Assembly (NCBI GenBank): GCA_029962745.1
Contig: CM057157.1
Location: forward strand, 27,603,325 to 27,667,324
Direction of reading: 5' to 3'
From: Echinometra lucunter
Lineage: Eukaryota; Echinodermata; Echinoidea; Camarodonta; Echinometridae
Length of the DNA: 64,000 nt
Positions within the stretch are counted from its first letter, which is position 1; each line of letters starts with the position of its first letter. Position numbers and translations under genes: made by a program. The notes under the pieces are model-generated. The model made no database searches and was not told where the DNA came from. It saw only the letters and a list, made by a program, of their open reading frames with translations. Shown one piece after another: positions 11,486-22,976 of the stretch.

Positions 11486-14400
11486 CTATGAATATAATTA
11501 AAATAGTAATACTGCACCCTGCATGCAAGCCTAATGATCAATACTTTTACTGTAAAATCTTCACAGTGCATTCAGATTTAATGCAGACTTCTTTACAAAA
11601 TTCAAAGAGAAAAACTGTATAAAAAAATGTAATGTCACATGTACATGTACTTCAATACTATGCAAGGCTCATGATATCAGTATTTTTACTGTTAAATCCA
11701 CTTGCACTCAGATTTAATACAGACTTCTTTACAAAATTTAAAGAGAAAAAGTGTATCAAAAAATGTAATGGCACATGTACATGTACACGTACTTCAATAC
11801 TATGCAGAATTGCAGATAGTGTCCAAGTATGACTGCAAAAATGTTACAGTGTATTATACCAACATCTGGTATCTGAAGGACATGGTGCTCTTGATATACT
11901 GGAAACTTGTTATAAAGAGCACCAATATATTAACCCATTCGTGACCGGAATTATTTAAAGCCTAATTTGATCAGCTTTTATTCTTCAAATTGGCAACACC
12001 AACATTTTTATTTTATTGCTACATTTTTCCTCTAAAACGTCATGTATCTGAAATGAATATAAATTGACAGAAATTATGATGAGAAGTCAAAAAGTTGCCA
12101 ATTTGCAGCGGAAAACGGTGATTTTAAACTTTCTATCACATTGCCAATATAAGGATTTTAATGATTATTTTCTTTTAAAAAATGTTCAGCATCAAACAAC
12201 GAATATTGTCGCAACCAAAATGGGCACAGTTTGTGTAGAATTTTTTGCTCTTTCTGCTCATGTATTTGGTATGATTTTTAGGGTTTTGTGTCAAAAGATA
12301 TTAGGCCAAACCACAAAATGTGGACCTCTGTCACGAATATATTAACATGATTCATTTTTATTTAACAAGGTAATTTTGCTAGTCCCAGGCCTTTATGTTC
12401 TTTTGTTTTTTCTAACCCTGCACTCTTATTTCTGCGGAGTCGAATTTGACTCAGCTGGGAGTCAACTCTATTCGGAGTGAAAGTGACTTGGATTCCGAAT
12501 TAATTTGACTGGGAATGGTGTGGTGTCAACTGAGAATCGACTAAATTCGAGTCAAAGTAACTCCATTCTGAGTCAAATCAATTTGGAACCAGAGTCACTT
12601 TAACATGGAATAGAGTTGACTCCCAGCTGATGCCATTCCAAGTCAAAATTGGCTACGTAGAAATAAGAGTGTGATAATATAGAGATGCCTAATGTACATG
12701 TAACAAGGTCATTTTAAGGGGACCGAGGTCCTCGTTACATTTCCACTGTATTCATTTTTCTTGACCATTTTGCCCTTCTAAGCAATATGAAAGGATTAGA
12801 TGGTTGCAGCCCGCCCCCCCCCAAAAAAAAAAAAAAATTTTCAAAAAGCAAAGAAAAAAATTATAAACAAATTAATAAAAATAACAAATAAGTAACATTT
12901 TATTAGTATTGTCTTATCTAAAAATGAAAATATACTTTCACAACTATGAATTGTTTTACTCAGATTAATCATTTTTTTTAACCACTTCTTAGATGTTGTT
13001 TACTCGAAAGAGAACAGAGTCATAAGTAAATGGAAAAAGAAAAAGGAAAAGGGGTAAACATTTTAGTTAAAACTATCTAAAGCGTGATTGATCCGTTCAC
13101 ACATATGCACTTCATGCTTATATAATATTGACTCCTATAATGCAAAAGTGTAAACTCCCCAGGGTGCCGTCACTTAAATGCTTCTCCGCAATCACAGCCC
13201 CCGCCGATGAATAATTCAGCTCGGCTGCCTTGGCACTAGGTGCACCCTACAAGACGCTAACAACATCAACCGTTACAGCGAGTGGCCAAAATGTGCCCCT
13301 ATATAAACTCCGCCACTTAGTGTGATGGGATAATGGTTGTTCCGTAAATGCCATTACTTATTGAAGACCATTTCTGCAGGGCAAACATCACAAGGAGCGA
13401 GGCCTAGCTGAAAGCGTGTCTATAAACAAGGGAGTGAATCTCTTTGATTTACAATAGTGCCACTGAAAGAAAATGTATGCAGTATTTCAAATTCACAAAA
13501 TACTCAGATGTATGCAAGAATGTACATTTGTTAAAGCAAGGGTTAGATATTGTCAGTCTATATTCTGTAGCTGCATACATTATCTTTGAAACATGATATA
13601 AGATCATTTATATGATAAGAAGAAAAACTGTTTTAATATTCAAAATTCGAAAACTGAAAAATATTTTGCAAAAATATAAGTTAGAATGAGTTTGCTTGAT
13701 GAACTAATTAACTTATAACTATTTTTCCAACCTGATATGAAGACAATGATATGCCATAACTACTGTACCTGATCAAGTCTACGATGTAATAAAAAACTGT
13801 ATTATTACTACAACTGGGCAAACAAGATTTGTTTGCAGATGTCAGTTTCAAACTATAAATATTTTCTCTCAGTATTCCTTCTTCTAATCTTTAAACTTTA
13901 ATTTTCTCTAAATGTTCCTGTTGGATATCGTGCTTTTATTTTGTGCCACCTTCGGTGGAATAATCTCGCTTTCTCAAATTGCTTGAGGCATCCTCAATCA
14001 ACAATCAACATCTTTTAAACCATCTCAAGACTCCCGTTTCAAGGAAACCCATACTGTCCTCTCTGCTCATTATACTCTAATATCATATTGCCAGGCCTCC
14101 TTGAATATAAGTATATTACACTTTGCAGTTCTTGATTTTATTGTTATGCAAAAAAAAAAAAAATACCCTCATTAAATAAGAAGAACAAAAGGGGGTTTTA
14201 ATTCCCCCTTTGTTCTACATGTAGAGTCTAGTTATTTATACTGTAATCACTAATGAGTGTATTTTATAGTGTTATAGCGCACAGAGACATAGTTGTGAAA
14301 CTAGTATTCTCTATACGATATACAGGTAATGTGTTATATTAAATATTGATATTATTATTAATATTGTCATGATTTAAATTTTCTATTACTTATATCATTG

Positions 14401-15641
14401 CTATTCCCACAAACATATGTACATCTAGTGGAAATAATAATGATGGCAATGATAATCTTAGTAATTAAAATTACATGGTAATACAACAATAATGATTTAT
14501 TCAGATACTTTTCAAATAAACATTTATTTTCTTCCAATGAATTTAGGGATTAAACAAAATTATTTTCTAAAATTGTAGAGTTTATATAGCATAATTATCT
14601 ACCAGTAGAATACGCAATATATGGAAGAAGGCGAGTTCCCTGAAGCAAAGGCTAATGGCAGGCTTGCCCGAAACACAGATAACAACAGCAGCAACAACAA
14701 CAACAACAATAATAATAATAGTAGTAGTAATAATAATCATCACTGATAATGATAATAATCGTATTAATAAAAAATGACAATAACAATAAATGATAATAAT
14801 AATAATAATGATAATAATGATAATGATAATAATTGTAATAACAAAAACAATAACAATGCTAATACGATGATGATGATGATGATAAAAGTGGATTTTTGCT
14901 CATGTCTGTTACACTTTACACTCCTGGGGCTCCACTGTTATAATCTTGGCTCTACGGGGAAAAAAATATATACGGGGGCTCGGGGCGAATTCGCCCCCAA
15001 AATGCCACAGAGAGCCCTGGAAAACTAAAAAAGAGCCCCTGAAATTTTTCATAGGCTCCAATGTAAACTGTAATACAATGAAGAAAATTCGGGTGAGTAA
15101 GCTCAAAAAGTAGCCACAGAAAAAAAAAAAAAATTATTTTTTCCCTGTGGCTCTACATGTAGCTGCAGGGCCGTATGCAGAAAATTTTTCCAGGGGGGGG
15201 GGGGTAACATGTTTGAAGAAACACGAAAGCGAGGGAGCGAGCGATTGAGGTGGGGGCGCTTTTGCACTTCTAAAATTGAAATTGAAGGATCTGGTGCACA
15301 CTTTCTGTTGAATTTCAGAAAATTTTTAGTAAAAAATGTAAGTCTTGAAAATATCTGTCCTCCCCCCGCGCAGCATATTGCCATAACTACGACTGCTCCA
15401 GTATTTCAACTAGTATTTCAAAGATTCAAATCTTGCTAGGAAACAGTTATTGTATACTAAGCTCATGAAAAAATTGTGTACAGTACCTCTTGAAGGCTAA
15501 GTTTTTGGTCTCCATTGGTATCTAGGAGGCGGAGCGTGTTGTCAGCGGTAATCTGGTGGGTGGAGCTCACTTCTAGCCCCTGCTCCTGGGCGAGCTTTAT
15601 GATGTGCTGGCATTCTTCAGCAGAAAAGAAGTCTGGAATTT
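11365..15641 (-). CDS. P4HTM: Transmembrane prolyl 4-hydroxylase-like gene, two internal exons (gene-level entry, partial)
   Basis: Exons 15641-15487 and 11426-11365 join in phase 0. The first gives EIPDFFSAEECQHIIKLAQE then QGLEVSS and an EF-hand; the second gives MRRTIEDGYDIYLNDDDIRE. In vertebrate P4HTM the same order occurs: 'EIPGFLTDEECRLIIHLAQ', an EF-hand region ending in REVL, then a helix ending 'IQEMY'. P4HTM is an ER membrane 2-oxoglutarate/Fe(II) dioxygenase linked to HIF hydroxylation (established knowledge). The catalytic HxD...H region and the membrane anchor are not seen in this window; the upstream part may lie in or beyond the assembly gap at 16001-16500, the downstream part left of the window or in unrecognised exons. 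Confidence 0.85.
11441..11483. repeat. (GA)n microsatellite
   Basis: About 20 GA units directly upstream (in gene sense) of the short P4HTM exon acceptor; on the gene strand it is a (TC)n pyrimidine tract 15-57 nt before the exon. Confidence 0.95.
11508..11810. repeat. Diverged tandem duplication, about 135 bp unit
   Basis: Two copies share 'tttaatgcagacttctttac' (second copy 'tttaatacagacttctttac') and 'aatgtaatgtcacatgtaca'. The copies end in acatgtacatgtac runs. Confidence 0.8.
11923..12350. mobile_element. Possible inverted-repeat element
   Basis: 'atattaacccattcgtgac' at the left and 'gtcacgaatatattaac' at the right are mirrored. The inner part has 'caaattggcaacacc' and 'aaaaagttgccaatttg', again mirrored. 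Non-coding. Confidence 0.65.
12419..12672. mobile_element. MITE-like palindromic element
   Basis: The left end 'cactcttatttctgcggagt' is mirrored by 'ctacgtagaaataagagtgt'. The inside is made of gagtcaa/ttgactc words ('cagctgggagtcaactctat' and its mirror). Confidence 0.87.
12673..14690. other. P4HTM intron sequence, no exon seen
   Basis: Mostly AT-rich. A GC-richer island lies at 13150-13440, with 'cccctatataaactccgcc' near 13294-13312; see findings. Poly(A) runs at 12825 and 14150. Confidence 0.45.
14691..14885. repeat. Compound AAC/AAT/GAT trinucleotide array
   Basis: A run of aac, aat, gat and gatg units with few interruptions, ending (gatgat)n at 14867-14884. Confidence 0.93.
14910..15075. 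mobile_element. Short palindromic element
   Basis: 'ctcctggggctccac' and 'tttcaggggctc'-type arms surround 'ggggcgaattcgcccc', a perfect 16-bp palindrome at about 14983-14998. Non-coding. Confidence 0.65.
15487..15641 (-). CDS. P4HTM: P4HTM-like exon with EF-hand
   Basis: The read is EIPDFFSAEECQHIIKLAQE, then QGLEVSSTHQITADNTLRLL, then DTNGDQKLSLQE. The EF-hand loop has Asp1, Asn3, Asp5, Lys7, Ser9 and Glu12 and is complete, ending exactly at the exon border. Acceptor TTCAAAACAG/AA (split Glu codon), donor CAAGAG/GTACTG. 155 nt, no internal stop. The exon is GC-richer than its surroundings. Confidence 0.9.
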
Positions 15642-15701
15642 CTGTTTTGAAATGATATCGTAAATGGATTCATTCAGTATGACATATCTGGTTTAGCAAT
15701 G

Positions 15702-15931
15702 GAGATCTATGGGTGGCCCTGAAGTAGGCTGGACAACAGGTCATGTGCGACGTGAATTTCGCATCCAAGGTCATGAATTTCGCATCCCGGGTCCTGAATT
15801 TCACATCCAGGGTCCTGAATCTTGTGTCACGCAAAGTATGCGAATTTCGCGACTGGAGCGCAAACTTGGCCACGAAATTCATGACGCACATGACCTGTTG
15901 TCGAGCGTACTTCAGGGCCACCATAGAGATC
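15702..15931. mobile_element. Palindromic element with inner short tandem repeats
   Basis: The left end 'gatctatgggtggccctgaa' is mirrored by 'ttcagggccaccatagagatc'; 'acaacaggtcatgtgcg' and 'cgcacatgacctgttgt' follow. Between the arms 'gaatttcgcatcc' plus 'ggtc.tgaattt' repeats about four times. It lies just upstream of the P4HTM EF-hand exon in gene sense. Confidence 0.88.
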
Positions 15932-16000
15932 TGTAGTACGGTACAATGTACCTATAGTATTGAAAAATGCAGACTTCTAAACATATTTTGCGAAGTGGAA

Positions 16001-16500
16001 NNNNNNNNNNNNNNNNNNNNNNNNNNNNNNNNNNNNNNNNNNNNNNNNNNNNNNNNNNNNNNNNNNNNNNNNNNNNNNNNNNNNNNNNNNNNNNNNNNNN
16101 NNNNNNNNNNNNNNNNNNNNNNNNNNNNNNNNNNNNNNNNNNNNNNNNNNNNNNNNNNNNNNNNNNNNNNNNNNNNNNNNNNNNNNNNNNNNNNNNNNNN
16201 NNNNNNNNNNNNNNNNNNNNNNNNNNNNNNNNNNNNNNNNNNNNNNNNNNNNNNNNNNNNNNNNNNNNNNNNNNNNNNNNNNNNNNNNNNNNNNNNNNNN
16301 NNNNNNNNNNNNNNNNNNNNNNNNNNNNNNNNNNNNNNNNNNNNNNNNNNNNNNNNNNNNNNNNNNNNNNNNNNNNNNNNNNNNNNNNNNNNNNNNNNNN
16401 NNNNNNNNNNNNNNNNNNNNNNNNNNNNNNNNNNNNNNNNNNNNNNNNNNNNNNNNNNNNNNNNNNNNNNNNNNNNNNNNNNNNNNNNNNNNNNNNNNNN
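16001..16500. other. Assembly gap (500 N)
   Basis: Exactly 500 unknown bases. Apparent open frames across it are meaningless. It lies on the 5' side of the P4HTM exon and next to the satellite array. Confidence 1.
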
Positions 16501-16739
16501 CATGGTGAGTTTATTCTTAAGCTGTTGCCATGGTGATAGTTGGAAAAAGGAAAATTAGTTTTTTTAAGATACATAAAATTTTAAACAAAGAACACAAAAT
16601 ATATTTTGCTACAAAGCATACGTACAAGTGCAAGTGGAAACCGTTATACCTATAGAGTAAATATGCATACATGCAAGCTCAGTGTATACTCAGAGACCAA
16701 TGAACATATTAAGTATTTTGGTGCATATACGATCCAAAC

Positions 16740-19165
16740 TATTCTTACAAGTATACGCCAACAGAAAGTTAAGATAACGCAGTTAATATCATTATTCAAA
16801 ATGTCAAAATATGTTCGTCATAATGCAACAATAAATTTGATAATACACTGAAAATTACATTAATGATGATGATGATGATGATAATGATACTAATACATCT
16901 ACTACTAATGCACCCTAAAACTAAAAAGTTGAATCGCCAAGTATACGCCAACAGTGAAGTTAAGATAACGCAGTTAATATCATTATTCAAAATGTCATTA
17001 TATGTTCGTCATAATGCAACAATGAATTCGATAAAAAATTGAAACTTACATTAATGATGATGTTGATGATAATCATAACTATAATGATGCTAATACTTCT
17101 ACTACTAATGCACCCTAAAACTAAAAAGTGTGAATCACCAAGTATACGCCAAAAGAAAGTTAAGATAACGCATTTAATATCATTATTCAAAATGTCATTA
17201 TATGTTCGTCATTATGCAACAATGAATTCGATATTAAATTGAAACTTATACATTAATGATGATGCTGATGATAATGATAACTATAATTATGCTAATACTT
17301 CTACTACTAATGCACCCTAAAACTAAAAAGTGTGAATCACCAAGTATACGCCAAAAGAAAGTTAAGATAACGCAGTTAATATCATTATTCAAAATGTCAT
17401 TATATGTTCGTCATTATGCAACAATGAATTCGATAATAAATTGAAACTTACATTAATGATGATGATGATGATGATGGTGATGATGATAATGATACTATAA
17501 TACTTCTACTACTAATGCACTCTAAATTTATAGAGCTTGAATCACCAAGTATACGCCAAAAGAAAGTTAAGATAACGCAGTTAATATCATTATTGAAAAT
17601 GTCATTATATGTTCGTCATAATGCAACAATGAATGTGATAATAAATTGAAACTTACATTAATGATGATGATGATGATGATGATGATAATGATAACTATAA
17701 TTATGCTAATACTTCTACTACTAATGCACCCTAAAACTAAAAAGTGTGAATCACCAAGTATACGCCAACAGAAAGTTAAGATAACGCAGTTAATATCATT
17801 ATTCAAAATGTCATTATATGTTCGTCATAATGCAACAATGAATTCGATAATAAATTGAAACTTACATTAATGATGATGATGATGATGATGATAATGATAC
17901 TATAATATTTCTACTACTAATGCACTCTAAATTTATAGAGCTTGAATCACCAAGTATACGCCAACAGAAAGTTAAGATAAGCAGTTTATATCATTATTCA
18001 AAATATCAAAATATGTTCGTCATAATGCAAAAATGATTTTGATAATACACTGAAACTTACATTAATGATGATGATGATGATGACGATGATGATGATAATG
18101 ATACTAATACTTCTACTACCAATGCACTCTAAAACTAAAAAGCTTGAATCACCAATTATACGCAACAGAAAGTTAAGATAACGTAGTTTATATCATTATT
18201 CAAAATGTCAAAATATGTTCGTCATAATGCAACAATGAATTTGATAATAAATTGAAACTTACATTAATGATGATGATGATAATGATAACTATAATGATGC
18301 TAATACTTCTACTACTACTAACGCACCCTAAAACTAAAAAGTGTGAATCACCAAGTATACGCCAACAGGGAGTTAAGATAACGCAGTTGATATCATTATT
18401 CAAAATGTCATTATATGTTCGTCATAATGCAACAATGAATTCGATAATAAATTGAAACTTACATTAATGATGATGATGATGATGATGATGATGATAATGA
18501 TACTATAATACTTCTACTACTAATGCACTCTAAATTTATAGAGCTTGAATCACCAAGTATACGCCAACAGAAAGTTGAGATAAGCAGTTTATATCATTAT
18601 TCAAAATGTCAAAATATGTTCGTCATAATGCAACAATGATTTTGATAATAAATTGAAACTTATATTAATGATGATGATGATGATGATGATGATGAAGATA
18701 ATGATACTAATATTTCTACTACCAATGCACCCTAAAACTAAAAAGTTGAATCGCCAAGTATACGCCAACAGTAAAGTTAAGATAACGCAGTTAATATCAT
18801 TATTCAAAATGTCATTATATGTTCGTCATAATGCAACAATGAATTTGATAATAAATTGAAACTTACATTAATGATGATGATGATGATAATGATACTAATA
18901 CTTCTACTACTAATGCACCCTAAAACTAAAAAGTTGAATCGCCAAGTATACGCCAACAGTAAAGTTAAGATAACGCAGTTAATATCATTATTCAAAATGT
19001 CATTATATGTTCGTCACAATGCTACAATGAATTTGATAATAAATTGAAACTTACATTAATGATGATGATGATGATGATGATGATGATAATGATAATTATA
19101 ATGATGCTAATACTTCTACTACTAATGCACTCTAAAACTAAAAGCTTGAATCACCAAGTATACGG
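16740..19165. repeat. About 200-bp satellite with embedded GAT microsatellite, about 12 copies
   Basis: Each unit carries 'cattattcaaaatgtcatta' 'tatgttcgtcataatgcaac', then 'aattgaaacttacattaatg' and (atg)n, 'cttctactactaatgcaccc' and 'agtatacgccaacag'. Unit length varies (about 190-210 bp) mainly with the GAT count. Two subtypes exist: 'ccctaaaactaaaaag' and 'ctctaaatttatagagcttg'. The array may continue into the gap. Confidence 0.96.
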
Positions 19166-20100
19166 GGTGGAACAACCTTAAGAATAAAAAACTCAGTTGG
19201 TCGCTCCCTACTTTTAAATTTTCACTGAATAACCCAAAGTAAATAACCATCTGAAAATTCATCAACGAATTGTTTAGATGCAATTTAATCAAAAATTGTA
19301 CTGTTATTTCAGTAAATACTTCTAAAAAGCACATTATTCTTATTGTTACGTTGAAGCAATCATATAAGTTTGAGATAACTTTAAAATCATTTCTATTTTC
19401 TTGTGGCTATTTTGTTTTCTTTATGTTTTTCTAATGTTCTGTTGTTTCAACTGAAAACAACTAAAATAATGAGTAAATTACGCGATGCGTAATATATGTC
19501 CGCGCCGGAAGCTTTTTTTTATCATTTTGAATAAATTTGTATAATTTTGTATAATAAATGAACTTTAGAAGTTTTGAAGCCACCACCATGCCCTATCCGA
19601 TAAAACAAATAGCATCAAAATCTGCTGCGAAATAGAGGAGAAGCATTTTCGTTCATTTTGAATTATCGTAATTTGCATATTTTTTTCCACTGAATTTCAA
19701 AGTTCTGTGTAAAAATTTTGAGACCCCACCACACGCTCTGTCATAAAACAAACAGAAGCAAAATCCACTGCGAAATAGAGAAGTAGCATTTTTGTGATTC
19801 TGAATAAATTTGCAGAACTGATGGTTCATACATTTCCGATTAGTAGAAGTTGGGAAGTCCTTACAAATCAAGCCCCGTGAGATATAACAATCAGAATCAA
19901 AATCGGCAAAGAAATGACAGAGAAGAAGCAAATTTATCATGTTGAGCACACACGGACACGCACACACTGACGCACCCTCACCCACCCTCACACGCCGACA
20001 CAACCCTAACCCCTAAATACACATACAGAGCCCGTTTCATTCTCCTCGCGAACTTCGGCGGAGAAAAAAAGTTTTCCCTCAATTTCTTATTCTGAAAGAG
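19166..20100. other. No gene seen
   Basis: AT-rich. Two loosely repeated stretches near 19575-19640 and 19710-19780 ('caaaatc(t/c)(g/a)ctgcgaaatagag') are a diverged duplication. A CA/CAC-rich stretch lies at 19940-20010. No exon found. Confidence 0.5.
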
Positions 20101-20109
20101 TGTATATTT

Positions 20110-20580
20110 GAACAGTTACAGCTCGTTATTCCGAAGGTTCGTTCTTCCGAAGGTTCGTAAGTCCGAAGTTTCCTGAGTCCGAAAATGAAATAAGGTTCGT
20201 TATTCCGAGTAGTAATAGTAGTAGCAGTAGTAGTAGTATTAGTAGTAGTATTTATTTTCGTATAAACAACATTAAAAAATATACGGGGATCCCCACATTC
20301 AGCTAAACCAACATGGGAAAGCTGGTCTTCGAAAATGAAAGAAGGTTCGTTAGTTCGTTATTTTCGGACTATCGAACCTTCGGAATAACTAACCTTATTT
20401 CATTTTCGGATTAACGAACCTTCGAAATAACGAACCTTTTTTTATTTTCGGACTAACGAACCTTCGGAAAAACGCCACAAATGTTGGGATTAACGAACCC
20501 TTTTTCATTTTCGGACCAACAAACGTCTAGGTATATGCAATTTGTGTGTTTTGGCATAGCGAACTTTCGGAATAGCGAAC
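20110..20580. repeat. Field of short 'ttcggaataacgaacc' repeats in both orientations
   Basis: Words such as 'ttattccgaaggttcgtt', 'ttcggactaacgaacc' and 'ttcattttcgga' recur at least ten times over 470 bp in both directions. A (gta)n tract at 20210-20255 interrupts them. It is a palindrome-rich repeat, likely a MITE remnant. Confidence 0.85.
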
Positions 20581-20817
20581 ATCACCCTTTTAAACACCTA
20601 CATTTTGTTCTTCACCACTTCTCCTCCATTATAAAATTTCGAAAGAATCAATGTTTCAAATGTATCAGTCGCAGTGGACCCAGGGGGTGCGCCAAGGTAT
20701 TTTGATAGGGCCGGATAAGATGACCTATAGATCATGTAGATAGTACGTTTACGTGAGCAAATATAGAGTATAAGTTGCATGTGCCAGTTCCCTCTTACTC
20801 GATACTCTTCACCTCAT

Positions 20818-20818
20818 T

Positions 20819-20859
<41 letters not shown>

Positions 20860-20935
20860 TTCTTCTTCTTCTGCTTCTTCTTCTTCTTCTTCTTCTCCTC
20901 CTCCTCCTTCTTCTTCTTCTTCTCCTCCTCGTGTT
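20818..20935. repeat. (CTTT)n/(CTT)n/(CTC)n tract
   Basis: A pure pyrimidine run of about 115 bp moving from cttt to ctt to ctc units, next to the LINE tail. Confidence 0.95.
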
Positions 20936-22357
20936 CACTTAGAAAGCATATATATGATACACGACAAAGTAAGCTTTGTGTCGATATTAGTCGTCCGAAT
21001 ACTGAATCAGGCAAACGTACATTCTTATACAGAGGTTCCCATATATGGAACTCACTTTCAGAAGAGCTTCAAACCTCCCCCAATATAGGAAATTTTAAAT
21101 CAAACCTAGCACATGAAAATATTGGTTCTCCCTAATAGAGCAATATATATATTTTTTAATCTTATATACATTATATCGCAATAAAGTTGGTATTATGATA
21201 AGGGTGGTGTATGTTGAAAGACTAATCTACAAATGAATCTCTGAAGTCCTGACATACTCCTTGTCGAATTTACAAAATGATTTAGTTGCCTCTATTTATA
21301 TCTGAGCAAAAATATCATTACGACTTAGGCTTGAGGAATGGTAAGGTAAACTCATGTAGTTTCATATAACTAACACAAATCTAAAATAACTTTACGTCTC
21401 CGTAAATTCACCCCTTTTGAGATTTATTCCTTCCTTTTTTTTTCTCTCTCTCTCTTTCTGTATTTCTCTCACTTACCCCCTCTCTTTCTCTCTCTCTCTC
21501 TTTCACTCTTTTTACTTTTCCTGTTATATTTGTTATTGCTTTTCGCAATAGTTCTGTCTTGCCTGATTTTACGGAGTCAGTAAATACATGTATATATTAT
21601 ATCTAAACACCTGAACATTATAAATATCTTGTATAATTGAACTTGGTCTTATATTTCATATATTTCATATTTCACACCATTACGTTTAAACTGATTATAC
21701 TATGTTTTTGCACTCATCTTACTGCACCTTCTTTTCTCATATTTTGTACACATGATTGCTGTTCTAAATTATATTCTTTTTCATTTGCTAGATTCTTGTT
21801 TTACTTTCAGAATTAAAATAATTTCCCTTGTATAAATCATGGTACTGCATTTTTTTTTCTTTTTTATGTTTTATATGTATAGATGGATGTTTCTTTAATT
21901 CAGTTTTTATGGTTTTATGCTTTCGTTTTCTCATATTTTGTTCATGCGATTGCTGTTTAATATTTTTGTTTTTATATATGCTAGATTCTTGTTTTCACTT
22001 TTATTTTTACTTCTGCATGAGCATAAATAATTTCGTTGCATACATCATATTTTTCAGTTCATATTTCGTAAAAAATGTATTTACATATTCTAGGTTTATT
22101 TGCTTTTATTTGAATTTTATGTAAATTCTTAACTGTTTTTGTCTATTTTATGTTTGTGATACATAATATGTTTTAAACCTCATTCCAAATTTGAAATATT
22201 TATGTATTTTATTTTGTTACGATTTGTTCTTGTAATTGTTTGATATTCGAATTCATATTTTATGTATTTCATTGTTTTTGTCACACGGCCCCTTTGAAAA
22301 CCAGCCGAGAAGCTGAATTGGGCTTTTACCGTGTTTAAATAAATAAATCAAATCAAA
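20935..22357 (+). mobile_element. CR1/jockey-like LINE 3' tail and 3' UTR
   Basis: A short frame reads HIYDTRQSKLCVDISRPNTE then SGKRTFLYRGSHIWNSLSEE. This 'YxTR...P...G.R.F...G..IWNSLP' pattern is the typical C-terminal end of many LINE ORF2 proteins. About 1.2 kb of AT-rich sequence follows, with an internal direct duplication (near 21735-21850 and 21935-22060, 'gctagattcttgtttt'). It ends in 'ggccccttt...gaaaaccagccgagaagctg' and AAATAAATAAATCAAATC. The tail is 5'-truncated next to a CTT-rich tract. Confidence 0.75.
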
Positions 22358-22479
22358 ATCCTACCTCCTTCTTTTTCTCCTCCTCCTCCTCCTTCTTCTT
22401 CTTTATCACTTGAAAAATCATAGGAGGCGTCGCCCACTGCTCCCTGTAGCGTTCCTGAGTGAACATACGCACTTAAACA

Positions 22480-22625
22480 AGTTTGATTAGAATCATCAAG
22501 TTGTTTAAAATATGAACCGACCGGCTGTTGGTTTAAAAAATCCCCATGATATGTTTTACATACACCAACTGTTGGTCGGTTCAAATTTTTAGAAACCTAA
22601 TGATCTTTCTTAGAGTGTACAGAAG
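22480..22625. repeat. Diverged palindrome near the receptor 3' end
   Basis: 'aagttgtttaaaatatgaac' 'cgacc' is mirrored by 'ggtcggttcaaat'. The words recur in the element at 35250-35409. It lies within 220 bp of the receptor stop codon, probably in or near its 3' UTR. Confidence 0.65.
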
Positions 22626-22699
22626 TACGTCGGATTTCTTACCTTACCGCTTAGGTTCTATTGCGGTCACTTGGAAACAATATGAAAATATTAAAATGT

Positions 22700-22976
22700 T
22701 CAAAGAACTTTTACATAGTTCTTTTCGTAAGCCGCTTCAGGAGGACCGATTAATATCTCTGAGTATTCGTCCTGATCGCCTTTCTGAGGAGTATCGCTTC
22801 TAGGACTCTCTGGGACCATGTAGAGACCCTGATATTTGCGTTCAGCTTTACAGAAGGTGGGGTTCTGGTATGAGTCACCCTGGGTATGGGGAGGTGCAAT
22901 CGCGTTTGTCCCGGCCGTTGATGGCGCTGACATGTCCTTTGGTCGTGAATTTAACGAACCCGTCCTGCGGTATTCC
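22700..22976 (-). CDS. Receptor exon 13: short cytoplasmic tail with tyrosine motifs, stop codon
   Basis: The exon opens after TTCACTATTTCAG/G and reads EYRRTGSLNSRPKDMSAPST, ending in AAYEKNYVKVL and TGA. Visible motifs: SYQNP (Y-x-N, Grb2-SH2 type), YQGL, YMVP, an acidic DQDEYSEI (YxxI), and NYVKVL at the end. Phase matches the transmembrane exon exactly (CG + G gives Arg). There is no kinase domain before the stop, so signalling would need recruited partners. The tail from the TM helix is about 95 residues. The YxxI with preceding acidic residues resembles hemITAM sequences of lectin receptors such as CLEC-2 and Dectin-1, or an ITIM-like site; this is inference. No poly(A) signal was confidently located downstream; a LINE 3' end starts about 340 bp away. 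Confidence 0.85.

Noticed and set aside
15743..16574. Open frames across the N block
   Set aside because: They consist mostly of unknown bases; only assembly gap.
16796..19047. Series of similar 60-80 residue frames on both strands
   Set aside because: They are repeated translations of the 200-bp satellite, not a gene family.
16740..19165. CRISPR-like array
   Set aside because: Units are about 200 bp with no short repeat/spacer alternation, in a eukaryotic genome.
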